The notes under the pieces were generated by a model that did not search any database, was not told the DNA's origin, and saw nothing but the letters and a program-made list of their open reading frames with translations. From assembly GCA_947685225.1 (NCBI GenBank), contig CANTUV010000009.1:1302001-1366000 (forward strand): DNA of 64,000 nt, read 5' to 3'. A program made the translations under genes and the position numbers. Positions within the stretch are counted from its first letter, which is position 1. The number at the start of each line of letters is the position of its first letter. Below, piece after piece: positions 12,513 to 24,923 of this stretch. The stretch is from Garcia nutans. Taxonomy: Eukaryota > Streptophyta > Magnoliopsida > Malpighiales > Euphorbiaceae.

Positions 12513-14105
12513 TTAAAGATCAAATTTGAAGTCGTTTACGATTCTTTATTATTTAAATAAAAAGACCAAATCATCCTATTAAAAATGATATTTAAATAGA
12601 AAGATAACATGGCGAAAGTTAAAAAAGTAAAGGGAATAATTTGCTATAAACTAAAATGTACGAGTTTTAAGAACTTTGTTAAAAATTTTATTGAAATATG
12701 AAAATTGCCATCACATTCTAAATTCTGATAAGGGTATTTAATAACCCTAATAGCATAAATAGGGGAATTACTAAAAAAAATAAAAAAAATAAAAAATATA
12801 TATTAAGAAATAAAATATCTAATGGGACAAATAAAATATTTTTCAATTTAGTAAATTTAAATATTTAGGTAATATATATAACTTTTTATCTAAACTTGCT
12901 TCTCGTATTTGAATTTGAAAAATATCAAATTTAAAAAAAAATTATCTTTATTCATAATGTATAGGAATTACACTCTATAAAAACGCTAAACACGTTCTCA
13001 AATTATTTTTTCTAAAATACCCACAAGCAAGGTTACATTAAAAGATATACTGAATTATAATATTTATAATTTTACTATTTATATTTACATTTCACCCACT
13101 TAAATTACTATGCATACCTTATCTAAACCCTAAAAGCTCTTCATTCTATTTTGCTTTTATCATTTTTCACTTTTTTTAGCTCTCAAACAATCTTTCATCA
13201 TTCCACTTCAACTACTCCACACTCCTTTACAGTTTAAAGTTAAAATATAAAAAAGACATGGATTATGAGTCTTCTGAATAGTTTAAAAAAAGTATTTAGC
13301 GATTTAAAATAATCCAAATAAGGCTAAGTGAAACTATTATTGGACTAGTTTGGCAAAAGTTAATTGGACAATAAATTGAATATCTTAAGCCATTTATCAA
13401 AATGTGGCCAAAGAAATATAAATGTTCAGCTCTAATTCAGTGAATTGAAATTAATTTTTGGCTCTAATTTACTAAACATATTTTATTATTCAGCTAAAGG
13501 TGATGTAATATTAATTATATATAGTTTTATTTTGTTGAATAAAAATTATTTTTCATCATTATCCTATTAATGAACAAAAGATTGTATTTATTGAACATCT
13601 GTTGAATATTAAGTTGCTTAACTATTTAATCGTTCATCGTGCAAACTCTTAGATCCACCATACAAGCTCTTTCTTTACTTTTAGATTCTCCAAATGAGCA
13701 TCTTTGGAATTTTCTTCCTTTGCTAATAAACTTTTGAGATGGTTATTCCTTTAGTTCAGGAGAGAATAAAATGAGTTTCTTTGCCAGTAAATTTTTGAGA
13801 GAGAGTTTAATGATTGGAGTATATAAATCAAAATTGGGTTTAAAATATAAAGCGTATAAAGGTTTTTTAGTGGGATATAATAATAAAAAAACTAAATTTT
13901 TAGGTTTTATAATATAGATGTATTAATAAATTAAAATCATTTAGTATTTTTATAGGGTGTAAATATCTCATATAGAAAATGAGAAAATAAATAAGTTACT
14001 AGTTGCCAAATTATATTAAAGGTAAAACTCATTCCACATCACATCATATGGCATTTGAGATAAGTACAATATCTCATAAGCAAAAATTGTCATTTCACAA
14101 GTGCA
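12513..14105. other. AT-rich spacer, no gene
   Basis: AT-rich sequence between the LINE and the solo LTR. I see no credible coding region or RNA gene. The last part, from about 14070, is one half of the target region of the solo LTR. Confidence 0.5.
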
Positions 14106-15082
14106 TATATTATAACATCCCGATTTTTTATGTACTTTAGAATAATAAATACGGGAGAGTATATAGGTGTAATCGGTAGAGAAAATATGATATGGATGTT
14201 ATATATGTAATATATATATTTGAAATATATGAGAAATACAAATAGAATATATAAGACATATACATATACTTAACATATACTACATATATGCATGGGGTAT
14301 ATATTAGTGGTGAAAAAGTTAATTTTAATTAAATAATAATAATAATACTAATAATAAAGTGAAGAGGATAAAGTCAAAAGGAGAAGGGAGTTGATTGGTG
14401 GAGAGTAAATTAAAGTAATTAATATATAATATTATATTGTTAGAGAAAATGATGAAAGTTTAAAAAAAGAGTCTTCTTTCTTCTTCTTTCTCTTTGAACG
14501 TGAGATTGAGAGAGTGTGAGAAGAGTTTGATTTTATTCATAGATACACCAAATTCATAAGAGTTTTAAGAGGTTTGAAGGTGAATATTGAAGGTTTGGCA
14601 AAGAATTCAAGTAAGTATTTTCTTCTTGAGCTTATTTTATGGATTATATATATTATGATATAGTTAGTGAGAGAAAGTGATGATTAATTGAATAATATGA
14701 TGACAATGATATATTGAAGTATATATATGTTGAATTGATACATAGATGAAGTAAATATGGTTAGATATTAGGATAATAATAGAGTAGTTGGAATTGAGGA
14801 AAAGAGTAAGGGTTAGGTAAAGTTGAGTTGGGGATTGGGTAAATTGATATATGGATGATGGTATGAATGAAATATATGATAATTGCTATTATGATTTTGT
14901 ATTTAGATTAACAAGAAGTAAGTAAAGAAGAGTAAACTTTGAATAATCAAAGGTTTGTACATAATCTCTTTGGTTTATACATATGATCTTAAATTTGTAT
15001 ATATTTAGCATGATTTGGAGTTGCTTAAGTGATATGTGAGTATTGTATTTATGAAAATAGAGTGAAAGTGTGTTTTTGCGAT

Positions 15083-15345
15083 GTCATGGGCATACCCAGA
15101 GGTTTAGCCTGACACGTCCAATGACACACTCATGTCTTTAGGCGTGTCGTAATCACTGTAATACAAAATTAAGGACACAGACAGTAACATGCTTATGTCT
15201 CTAGGCGTGCCGTAGCTACTGTAACGCAGGACTAATTAAGGACACGGACAGTGACACATCCATGTCTCTGGGCTTGTCGTAGCTAATGTAAGGCAGCATT
15301 AAGAACACGGGTAGTAACACACCCATGCCCCTGGGCTTGTCAAAG
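15083..15345. repeat. About 65-70 bp tandem repeat inside the solo LTR
   Basis: Four diverged units, each with the series GGACACGG, AGTRACAC, CATGTCT and TGGGCNTGTCGTA followed by CTGTAA. They differ by substitutions and small indels. Confidence 0.8.
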
Positions 15346-15844
15346 TTTTCTGTAAGTTGAGTGTATCACTTGAAGAATTATGATAAAATATATTGATTAT
15401 GCTAAATATGGGTATGTCGGTGAGTCATATAGTGAGTGTGGCTTATGCTTGCATGATGAAAATATGAAATGAAAAAATTTAGTTGGATGTCAAGTGTGAA
15501 TTATAAATAAATAATGATTATAATACAGATGAGATGAACAATGTGCTAAGACATGTGATTTATCATTTATGCATTTAATGCATTGTGAAACCATTAATAA
15601 TGACTAAATTGAATATAAAATGAAACATGTGCAATATGCAAAAGTGACCAAAAGTGTTTGGGTAATGTAGTAAGTTTAAGATTGAAAATGCATATGCTTA
15701 TGTATGAATGATGTGAACTGGTAATGTGATGTGATCATAAATAATGGTGATCATTGGAAAGGTATAACTAAAGTGATGTTAAATGTGTATAGCCTATATC
15801 ATTACTGGTCTAATTGTGTTGAGATTGATTGGATATACATGAGA

Positions 15845-16005
15845 GGTCCTGAGCAGAGCTAGGCCTAGAAGTGCATATGCAAATGGACCTGAGCAGAGCT
15901 AGATCTTAACCCGAATAGAGCTGGCTTATGTGTTTGAGATGATGGTTGACCTGAGCAGAGCTGAGACATGTGATTGAGATTTGTGATGGATCCGAGCACA
16001 GCTGG
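15845..16005. repeat. CCTGAGCAGAGCT repeat cluster in the solo LTR
   Basis: The motif CCTGAGCAGAGCT occurs three times exactly, with the related CCGAATAGAGCTGG and CCGAGCACAGCTGG, at 20-60 bp spacing. It is palindromic in part (AGCT). Confidence 0.8.
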
Positions 16006-16640
16006 ATCATGAGATTGTGTTCACTGGACATGATAATTGTATAAAAGTATTGAGCCCAATAGATATGTACGATTATGGAATGTGATTTTTAATATTGTAA
16101 TGATGTGTAAATGGGATGTGAATCCTAATATTGTATTTGTGTATATTATATGTGAATAAGGATGCGATATTTATATTTGTGTATTTGTATGTATATATTG
16201 TTTATATGTACCACTGAGCTTTGAAGTTTAGCGTAGTTGTATGAATCGGGCAGGTAAGTAAATTTCTGATCTGAGACTCGGATAGCTGTGTCACGAGAAG
16301 ATTGAGGGTGTGCCTGAAACAAACTAGAAGGTGATGCATTCATGTACATTTTATTATTTTGTAGTTTAACCATATGTATATATAAGTGAATTTTGAAAAG
16401 ACAATGTATAAATGTATAAATGTAATTTAATGAAAAGTTTAATAATTTTGGATATGCTCATTTTAAAAGAATGAGATTTGATAACATAAAATGCTCTTTT
16501 ATTAAATATATAATTGATGTAAAATTAAGATAGAAATTTAAACAACACTGTAACGTGATATTCTTATATTTTATATGTATATTATATATATATAGGGTAT
16601 ATATATGGTACATATATAGGATATAAGGTGTTACATATAT

Positions 16641-19414
16641 AATAGTATCAAATCAATTGAGAAAGATTTAGAAAAATCTTAATTCATGTGTTAGGCCAAT
16701 TCCTATATTTGATTATTGGATAAAAAAAATTTCTTATATTTGATTAATTATTAGATAATATTATATTTACATAAGAATTTATAGACTACATTAATTATTT
16801 TCTTTATATTTTCTTTATTAATTATTTTCATTATATTTGATTTGTTCAACTTAATTTACATTATTGAGTGATCTGTCATTATATTACACCATTTTCCAAG
16901 CAACTGGAGCACAAAAGCGACTCCACACACAAACCAAAAGGCCTTTCTGGACCATTTCCACACCCACATAGTAACATCACATTTCCATAGATGACTTTCA
17001 TTGCAAGTGCATGAACTCTGTTTACCTTAGATTTTTTTTTGGAATATTCTTTTCCATTAGTTTCTGAAATTTCTCATTTTTAACCAGCATATATTTAATT
17101 TTGAAATCTTCTTTTAAAAATCTCAATTTTTAATATTTAAATATTTAGATAAATTACATATAATAAATATATATATTTTTGAATAATAAATTCATAATTA
17201 ATTTTTCTTTCTATCTACTAATAGTAAAAAAGTTAGATAAATTAATTAACAAAATAAAATGTTTTGTGCATTCTCCCTTTAGCAAGTACTTCTTATTTTC
17301 CTAATTTTATCACCCATTTGATAAGTTTTATTTTATTTTAATTAGGGGTGATTATGGTTTGTTTTGAATTAGAATCGAATCAATTAAAATTGATTCAAAA
17401 TTGTTCAAAATAAGAATCATGACAAATCAAAACCTAAGTGGAGAAAACATTTTGATTAGTTCATAATATTTTTATACTATGAACTAGTAGTTTTGAACCG
17501 AAATCTAACTTTGCAGTTCAACCAGTTTGAACCTTATTTCTATAATTTTATTTTTATTAATCTTAATTTCAAATAATTTTTTTCTTTAATTTTTCATTTA
17601 AAACCATTTAAAAATCACTTGAATCATACTAAATCTCCCTTGAACCACCTCAAATCACCCTTGAATCGTCCTTTGAAACTATCAGGTCGAACCTTCTTGT
17701 TGAACCGCCTCTAACCGAAGATCAAATTGAAACCAACGGTTTTGAAACCAACTTTAAACAACTTTATAGACAGTTTGATTTAGAAATCGAAACTGATAAT
17801 TCTTGAATCGTGCCCATGCCTAACTTCATTGATCTTATTATTTAATGAATTTACAAAATCTAAAAGTTTTAAATTTAGAATTTTACTATAAAAAGTCTTA
17901 TATATATATATATATATATATGTTCTGAACGTTGGAGGAAGAAGATTTCATGTGTAGTGAAATCTAGTAGTGTGTTTATTATAAAGACTAAATATTTTAA
18001 GGTAGATATAATAAGAAAGGATATGGATAAGAAAAATAGTTCAAAATAATTTTATGATTCTATATCTTTTTGAAAATATAACAGTAAAAAAAGAAAAAAT
18101 ATATAGTCAACTCTAATTAACTCATAATTAAAATTTAATTAAGTTGGTTGGATTGAGTATCGGAGGAAGAGAACTCAAACTAAAGTTTATTGGACAGGTT
18201 ATGTATGCACGTAGTACTAGGTATAGCTATGCAAAGGCAATGTCCTAAATAAGTTTGAAAATAAATCACAAGCAAAATATAAGCATTTGCAATTATCAAG
18301 TAGTAGGACTATTCTTCTAGCTCATTGGTTCGAATGACCCAACTCGATCCAATTCGACCCAATTGGACCTAGTTACAAGGAAGACGAGCCAAATTTTAGG
18401 TTTCAAGATAAAACCCAAGTATATTTCGATTTGAGTTTCTTCATATATATTATACATAAAAAAAAAGCTGCAAGAAATCACCTCATACTGTGTGTATATA
18501 TATGTATATAATAATTAAAAAAAAACTCGTGATCAGACCTGTTAGTCTAACTAGCCTAGATGGACATAGAGCCGCACTGCCGGCTAGGCATTCAGACTTG
18601 AGCAAGGCTAAGGATAATAAATCCGGCCTAACCCCGTCCTAATACACCCTTATCTGGTAGAAAATTCATGCCCCGTGAGATACTTGCATTGCTAATGCAC
18701 TGTCGCTTTGAAGCAAAGACTACTCCACTTGACTTTAATGAATTCCGCTATTTTTGAACTGGTCGATAATTATCGCGTCACTTCCTTCGCATCACAAAGT
18801 CAGGTGAGTTTACTTGACTTGAATATTCTCACCACTAGTACTAGGGAATATTCAAACTTTGATAGCTTGACACTTTGATTTAGTATTACTATAATATTAA
18901 TTAATTAAATTTATCACTTTTAATATCTATTCATTCACTTCAATAATTATATTTAGAGAAGATTTAATTATATATGTACGTATGTATGCATGCATAACTA
19001 AAAAGAAAAATAAAATTACAACTTGATTTAAAAGTATATGACCGACGCTAAATGACTAGAATATATATTTAATATTGTATTATGACTATTTGTTAACTCG
19101 CTTAAATTATATATGTACTTATTATTATATTATGTACTTATCATTATATTATGGCCTTATGAAATTATTATTATGAATAAGTTTAAAAATAAATTACATT
19201 ATTAATTTTAATAAAACTTATTTTCAATTTCTTTGTTTTATTCTAAAATGAAAATGAGAACAAAAATTGAAAAAAAAAAAGAAGTGGACGTATGAAAAAC
19301 TAACATATGTTTTGACTTTGACCTTTTCAGGGTGGGTCGTTGTAGAATGCAGAGTGGCCTTGATATAAAGCATGGAGCAAAGAAAATTTTTGATGGGAAA
19401 GCAAGAAAGCAGCC
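16641..19414. other. Intergenic spacer upstream of the receptor-like protein
   Basis: AT-rich spacer. It holds a TA run (about 17902-17921), a hAT-MITE-like segment (about 17343-17822) rich in TTGAACC/GAATCG words, and fragments around 18300-18660 that resemble decayed repeats. The last few hundred bases before 19415 are the presumed promoter of the receptor gene. No gene is supported. Confidence 0.5.
17343..17822. mobile_element. Possible degenerate hAT-type MITE
   Basis: Begins TAGGGGTGATTATGG and ends CGTGCCCATGCCTA, so the ends are weakly inverted (TAGG..TG against CA..CCTA). The interior is dense in AACCG/GAATCG words like those of the better-defined hAT MITE at 43181-43634. No matching 8-bp target duplication was found. 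Confidence 0.35.
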
Positions 19415-22381
19415 ATGGCCAAGCATAACACTTCACGGCTTCTTCTTCTTCTTCTGCTCTTCTTCATCTTCTTATTTTTTCTATTTACTAAAGCTGCCAA
19501 AATAACTTCCACAAGAAACCATAATTTCAGTGCAGGTTGCATTGAGATTGAAAGAAAAGCACTTCTGCAATTCAAATCAAATCTTGAAGATCCATCAGAT
19601 AGGCTTTCTTCTTGGATTGGTGAAAATTGCTGTCAATGGAATGGTGTTCACTGTAACAAGCACACAGGCAATGTTATTAAGCTTGATCTTAGAAACCCAT
19701 TTAACCTTACTTATCCTGAATATGTTATGTCAGGAAAAGAAGCACAATCTTACCAGTTTTCAAGTTTGAGTGGTCGTCATATTGATTCTTCTTTGCTTCA
19801 CCTGAAACACTTGCAGTATTTGGATTTGAGTGTAAACAATTTCCAGGGAATTCAAATTCCTGAGTTCATTGGTTCGTTTCAGGATTTGAAATACCTTAAT
19901 CTTTCTCATGCTTCTTTTTCTGGGATGATACCTCCTCATCTTGGAAACCTTTCAAATTTACACTATCTTGATCTCTTTCCATATTCATATACTAATTCAT
20001 TTCCTAAAAGCATGTGGGTTTCTGATGCAAATTGGTTGTCTAATCTCTCTTCTCTTAAGTACTTGAACCTGGTAAATGTGAATCTTAGCTTAATATCAAC
20101 CACATGGGCGCGAGCTTTGAATAGGATCCCTTCTCTTGTAGAGTTGCATTTACTAGGCTGTGATCTTCGTAGCTTTCCTCAATCTCTTCCAATTATCAAT
20201 TTCACTTCTTTGCAGGTTCTTGATCTTTCCAACAATCATTTCAATTCCTCAATACCCCAGTGGTTGTTTAATATTAGTACTCTTGCCAAATTGAACCTTT
20301 TGAATTCTGGGTTTAAGGGAACTTTGTCTAATGATGCTTGGAGAAATCTTTGCCACTTGCATACTTTAGACTTGAGTTACAATGGAATTAGTGGTGAAAT
20401 AGTTGAATTCTTAAGTAATTCTAGATGTAGTAACTTAAGCCTAGAGGTTTTACATTTGAGTTATAACAATTTCAATGGTCAGATTCCAGGGCTGTTATTA
20501 GGACACTTTCAGAGATTGAGGTCTCTCAGACTTTATGGGAACACATTCTCAGGTTCATTGCCAACATCCATTGACAGGTTATCTTTGTTGGAGGAATTAG
20601 ACCTGTCTGCCAATTATCTGAGTGGAATCATCCCAGAAACTATAGGGCAACTCAAGGCTTTAACTTATTTAGACCTGTCTGGAAATTCTTGGATAGGCAA
20701 CATTACTGAGAATCATTTCCTTACACTCATGAATTTAAGATGTTTTGCCTTATCATCTCTGAACAAGTCCTTATCACTTGATGTGAGGCAAGAATGGATT
20801 CCCCCTTTCAGCCTGCAACTCATCTTAATCCATGATTGCAAAGTGGGTCCTAAATTTCCTGTGTGGCTCAAAACTCAGAAGGAATTAGTTAGAGTAACCC
20901 TCTCTGGAGTTGCGATTTCAGATCCAATACCTGGTTGGTTTTGGAAATTAGCTCCACAAATTAAGTGGCTAGAACTTCAAAACAACCAGTTTCATGGAAC
21001 ACTTCCAAGATTGCTAAACTTTTCGCCGGAGGTAGTTTATGTGGATCTAAGTAATAATTGTTTAGAGGGTCCTATCCCACTTTGTTCTCATGTCAAGTCA
21101 GTGTCTTTTCGTAATAACTCTTTTTCAGGATCAATTCCCTTAGACATTGGCCAAAAGATGCCAACATTAGGAATCCTTGACCTTGCCTGGAACTCTTTGA
21201 CTGGTGAAATCCCTGCCTCACTGAATGAAATGAAGAAGCTTAAGAGTCTTGATCTCTCTAACAATCACTTGTCTGGGGAAATTCCTGGCCGTTGGGAAGG
21301 TTTGGAACAAATGGATACCATAGATTTATCCAACAATAGTCTTTCTGGAGGCATTCCAAGCTCAATGTGCTCGTTGCCCTCACTTCAGGCACTGAAGTTA
21401 ACTAGCAACAATCTCTCGGGAGAATTGTCTGAGTCCTTGCAAAGCTGCACACAAGTAGTCACACTAGATCTTGGGTACAATCAATTCACTGGGGACATGC
21501 CAAGTTGGATTGGTGAAAGGCTATTGCTAGTGGAAATACTAAATCTGCGAGCAAATATGCTTTACGGAAGTATTCCTGAAAGTCTCTGCCATCTTCCTGA
21601 TCTCCATATCTTAGATCTTTCAGAAAACAATTTATCCGGAAGAATCCCACAATGTTTGGGCAATCTTAGTCGTCTAAGTTCTTTCAGACCTTACTATCAG
21701 GAGACAAAGAATCGATACTTCTACAAACAAGAAATAGAGTTGAATGTGAAAGGAAGACAAATTGAATACACCAAGATAGTTTATGTGGTGAATGTCATTG
21801 ATCTTTCAAGAAATCACCTACGAGGACAAATCCCAGATTCCATAACAAACCTGTCATATTTGGGTGCCTTAAATTTGTCATGGAATCAGTTGACTGGACA
21901 AATACCAGAAAAGATTGGAAACTTGAATCTTTTAGAATCTCTTGACCTCTCCTGCAACAAACTTTCAGGTCCTATTCCTTTGAGCATGCCTGCTATGACT
22001 TCCTTGAGCTACTTGAACTTATCACATAATAGCTTGTCAGGACCAATTCCAACAACCAACCAGTTCCAAACCCTTGTTGATCCTTCAATTTATGAGGGTA
22101 ATCCTGGACTGTGTGGCTTTCCATTGCCAATCAATTGTTCGACGCCAAACGATGATGAGCATCATCAACACAAGGAAGAAGAAGAAGATGGGAATGAAAT
22201 GATATGGTTCTACTCAGGAATGGCAGTGGGGTTTGCAGTGGGATTTTGGGCTGTTTGTGGCACTTTGATAGTGAAGAAATCATGGAGACATGCTTATTTC
22301 CAATTTCTAAGTAAAATGAAAGATAGAATACACGTGAGTATTGTGGTGAATATTGCTCGTTTAAAAAGGAAACTGAATTAG
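19415..22381 (+). CDS. Leucine-rich repeat receptor-like protein (RLP, EIX2-like)
   Basis: Cell-surface immune-type receptor without a kinase, 988 residues in one exon, as is usual for this family. Order: signal peptide (residues 1 to about 28, a long Leu/Phe run); LRR N-terminal cap with ERKALLQFKSNLEDPS and the paired cysteines of NCCQWNGVHC near residue 70; over twenty extracellular LRRs of the plant type (LxxLDLSxNxLSGxIP); an island between LRRs near residues 760-790 (YYQE, KGRQIEY); the last LRRs; a C-terminal cap ending GLCGFPL; an acidic stretch (HHQHKEEEEDGNEM); one membrane helix; and a short basic tail of about 35 residues. Such receptors signal with partner kinases of the SOBIR1/BAK1 type (family knowledge). 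The ATG sits in a good context (GCCATGGCC). Ligand unknown. Confidence 0.95.
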   Translation: MAKHNTSRLLLLLLLFFIFLFFLFTKAAKITSTRNHNFSAGCIEIERKALLQFKSNLEDPSDRLSSWIGENCCQWNGVHCNKHTGNVIKLDLRNPFNLTYPEYVMSGKEAQSYQFSSLSGRHIDSSLLHLKHLQYLDLSVNNFQGIQIPEFIGSFQDLKYLNLSHASFSGMIPPHLGNLSNLHYLDLFPYSYTNSFPKSMWVSDANWLSNLSSLKYLNLVNVNLSLISTTWARALNRIPSLVELHLLGCDLRSFPQSLPIINFTSLQVLDLSNNHFNSSIPQWLFNISTLAKLNLLNSGFKGTLSNDAWRNLCHLHTLDLSYNGISGEIVEFLSNSRCSNLSLEVLHLSYNNFNGQIPGLLLGHFQRLRSLRLYGNTFSGSLPTSIDRLSLLEELDLSANYLSGIIPETIGQLKALTYLDLSGNSWIGNITENHFLTLMNLRCFALSSLNKSLSLDVRQEWIPPFSLQLILIHDCKVGPKFPVWLKTQKELVRVTLSGVAISDPIPGWFWKLAPQIKWLELQNNQFHGTLPRLLNFSPEVVYVDLSNNCLEGPIPLCSHVKSVSFRNNSFSGSIPLDIGQKMPTLGILDLAWNSLTGEIPASLNEMKKLKSLDLSNNHLSGEIPGRWEGLEQMDTIDLSNNSLSGGIPSSMCSLPSLQALKLTSNNLSGELSESLQSCTQVVTLDLGYNQFTGDMPSWIGERLLLVEILNLRANMLYGSIPESLCHLPDLHILDLSENNLSGRIPQCLGNLSRLSSFRPYYQETKNRYFYKQEIELNVKGRQIEYTKIVYVVNVIDLSRNHLRGQIPDSITNLSYLGALNLSWNQLTGQIPEKIGNLNLLESLDLSCNKLSGPIPLSMPAMTSLSYLNLSHNSLSGPIPTTNQFQTLVDPSIYEGNPGLCGFPLPINCSTPNDDEHHQHKEEEEDGNEMIWFYSGMAVGFAVGFWAVCGTLIVKKSWRHAYFQFLSKMKDRIHVSIVVNIARLKRKLN

Positions 22382-23022
22382 AAAGATGATTAACACCATG
22401 AAACTGCTGCAAAAAGGTATTAAAACACTATAATCTCATCTTGTAATTCCTTTTGGCAATAACTTAATTTCTTTTTTTTTTCTCTAAAGGTTTTCTCTGT
22501 ATCATGTAGGGTCGTCAATGCAGTTAATGCACATTGCAGAAGACAAGAAAGGAAAGCAAAGCAAAGCTAAGAATAAAAGATGGAAGATATTCTCTATTTT
22601 AGCTATCTGGTTTTGAGCTTAATTTCTGTAGTTTTGTTCTGAAAATGCTGCATGTATATATAGATAAGATTTTACTCTAAGTAATGACATTTATCTTTTA
22701 AATTGCGCAACCAAGAACCTTCCTATACTCGTTGTGGGATAAGAATAAATACAGTAGATGTTTTCTTATATGTTTCTTAATTAAGGTTTTACATCCTAAC
22801 TGGTTCAATAATATTTTCGTGTATTTTCCAACTATTCTAGCTAGTTGGCATTATAGAATTGCAAAAATTAAGTTTAATCCATTTTTCAGTAATTCAATTG
22901 ATGCAAAAAAAAATTTATTAACTAATGAAACCATAATTAGTTACAATCTTAATCATATTTAGCAAATTTTTTGTTACTAATTATATATGAAACTATAATT
23001 AGTTACTAGCTTAGACGTATGC
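22382..23022 (+). other. 3' flank of the receptor-like protein
   Basis: Probable 3' UTR and spacer. A GT...AG pair (AAAAAGGTATTAAAA near 22415 to ATGTAGGGTCG near 22510) could be a 3' UTR intron. No further gene. Confidence 0.35.
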
Positions 23023-24708
23023 ATGTATGAGAGAGAAAAATTAAGCTATTGGCATTTTACTGTTTTAATTTTTATAATTTATTAATGTGTATTCATTAAA
23101 ATTGAAATACTGAACTAACAAAAAAAATTAAGATATTAAAATAAAAAATATTAAAAATTTTAAATACGATTAAGGTAATTTTCTCAATAAAATATGGGTG
23201 GAGAGCACACCATGACAAATAGAGAATTAGCGATTTTAAAATCTATTCTTATTGAGAGATATATCATTATTAAATTACACCAATCAGTTCATTTTTTCAA
23301 AGATTGTTCAGTTAAATATATGCAATCACATCAACAATTACTTCCTTCTTGTTGGTCAAATCATAGTTTGAATTTGAGGATTTTTAATTAAAAATTTAAG
23401 TCAACAAAACTTTAGGATAGTCACTAAAATATAGTAACAAATTGACATCATCATAGCTTATCATATGCATTAGCCTCTTATAAGCATCTTCAGGGACTAA
23501 TTATATTCTACAAAATCTAAATGGAAAAATGAGAAAAGAAAGACCAAAGTTTCCATAGAAACAAACACCCTTTTCTGTTCCACTTCAAATGTCAAAACAC
23601 CTGTTATGATCTTATGAAAGCATCCACATTTTTGCTCATGGCATGATCTACATACAAGCTAATCCCATGAATTCTTGACCACTGATAACAAATAATAACA
23701 GATATCAACTGGAATTATGCTCTGAAGTTTACAATAATGATATGCAAAAACACTAGATGTATGAGAGAAAAATTAAGCTATTGGTATTTTACTGTTTTAA
23801 TTTTTATAATTCATTTATATGTATTCATTAAAACTGAAATACTGAACTGACATAAAATTAAGATATTAAAATAAAAAATATTAAAAAACTTAAATGCTAA
23901 TAAGGTAATTTTCTCAATACAGCCATGATAGAGAGAATTAGAGATTTTAATATATATTAACCAATTCAGAGATCATCATTATTAAATTACACAAATCAGG
24001 TCACTTTCTCAAAGATTGTTCATATATATATATATGCAATCACATCAACAATTCTTCCTTCTTGTTGGTCAAATCATAGTTTAAATTTGATGATTTTTAA
24101 TTAATAATTTAAGTCGACAAAACTTTAGGATAGAAGTAAAATATAGTAAAAAATTGACTTCATCATAGCTATCACATACATTAGCCTCGTTCGAGGCTGC
24201 TTTTAGTCCCAGTCTCTTTATGAGACTGAGGGGTGGGACGACTCCTCCCACCTCATGAATGAGCCAATAAATGGTAGTCCTTTATAAAAAAAATAAATTA
24301 ATATTTATTTTTTAATTTTTAAAAATAAAATAATAAAATATATTGAACCTCACTTTTTGATTAAGTAGCAAGCTAATGAGTCCCAGTGGGGAGGGACTTG
24401 ACCCTTATAAGCATCTCAATTTCCACTTATGGACATCTTCAGGAGTAATTATATTCTACACAATCTAAATAGAAAAATGAGAAAAGAAAGACCAAACTTT
24501 CTATAGAAACAAACACCCCATTTCTATTCCACTTCAAATGTCAAAAACCGGTTATGAGCTTGTGAAGGCATCCACACTTTAGCCCATAGCATGACCTACA
24601 AGCTAATCCCATCAATTCTTAATCACTAATTAACAACAAATAATAACAGATATCAGGTGGAATTACGCTCAGAAGTTTACAATAATGATATGCAAAAACA
24701 CTAGATGT
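23023..24708. repeat. Direct segmental duplication downstream of VHA-E
   Basis: Two head-to-tail copies: about 23023-23756 (734 bp) and about 23757-24708 (952 bp). They align along their whole length, from ATGTATGAGAGA to GCAAAAACACTAGATGT, with scattered substitutions and small indels. The second copy carries about 216 extra bases near 24189-24404. It runs straight into the 3' flank of the vacuolar ATPase gene, so the second copy is likely the original location. Confidence 0.88.
24189..24404. mobile_element. About 216-bp insertion in one duplicated copy
   Basis: Present in the second copy of the duplication and absent from the first: the first copy reads TTAGCCTCTTATAAGC without a break. 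The segment is GC-richer at its ends (GTTCGAGGCTGC; GTCCCAGTGGGGAGGGACTTG) and AT-rich inside. I found no clear inverted ends or target duplication. It may be a small transposon, or the first copy may have lost it. Confidence 0.5.
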
Positions 24709-24923
24709 TCTGTTCATTATTAAATATGAGTACATTTTCATGCCCCAAATTATACCAGCACTAACAGAGTACCAGCTTTTCCCTAATTGCACAAATAAAG
24801 GTATTCCGCAAAACAATAAAATGAATAAAAAAAAATACACAAACAAACAATTTATGATAGATACTAATCTCCAAATACTGGACATAAATTATCCGGGCTG
24901 AAGCAACATTTCAAGCCAATTCA

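Larger units (their letters stand above)
14111..16635. mobile_element. Solo LTR of a Gypsy-type retrotransposon
   Basis: A 2525-bp segment starting TATAACATCCCG and ending GGTGTTACA, flanked by the 5-bp direct repeat TATAT (14106-14110 and 16636-16640). The ends match the TGTAACAYCC...GGTGTTACA termini common in plant chromovirus LTRs, with the first TG changed to TA. There is no internal coding domain, so this is best read as a solo LTR left by recombination between two LTRs. It carries internal tandem repeats at about 15080-15345 and 15845-16005. The orientation is not certain. The long LTR suggests a Tekay/Del-like lineage, which is an inference. Confidence 0.85.

Noticed and set aside
15083..15345. 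tRNA or other RNA gene in the repeated GC-richer part of the solo LTR
   Set aside because: The repeats have no cloverleaf or A/B box arrangement that I can see and sit inside an LTR.
18530..18660. Possible second hAT MITE (GGCCTAACCCCGTCCTAATA words)
   Set aside because: I could not find matching inverted ends or a target duplication, so it is noted only as a decayed repeat in the spacer entry.
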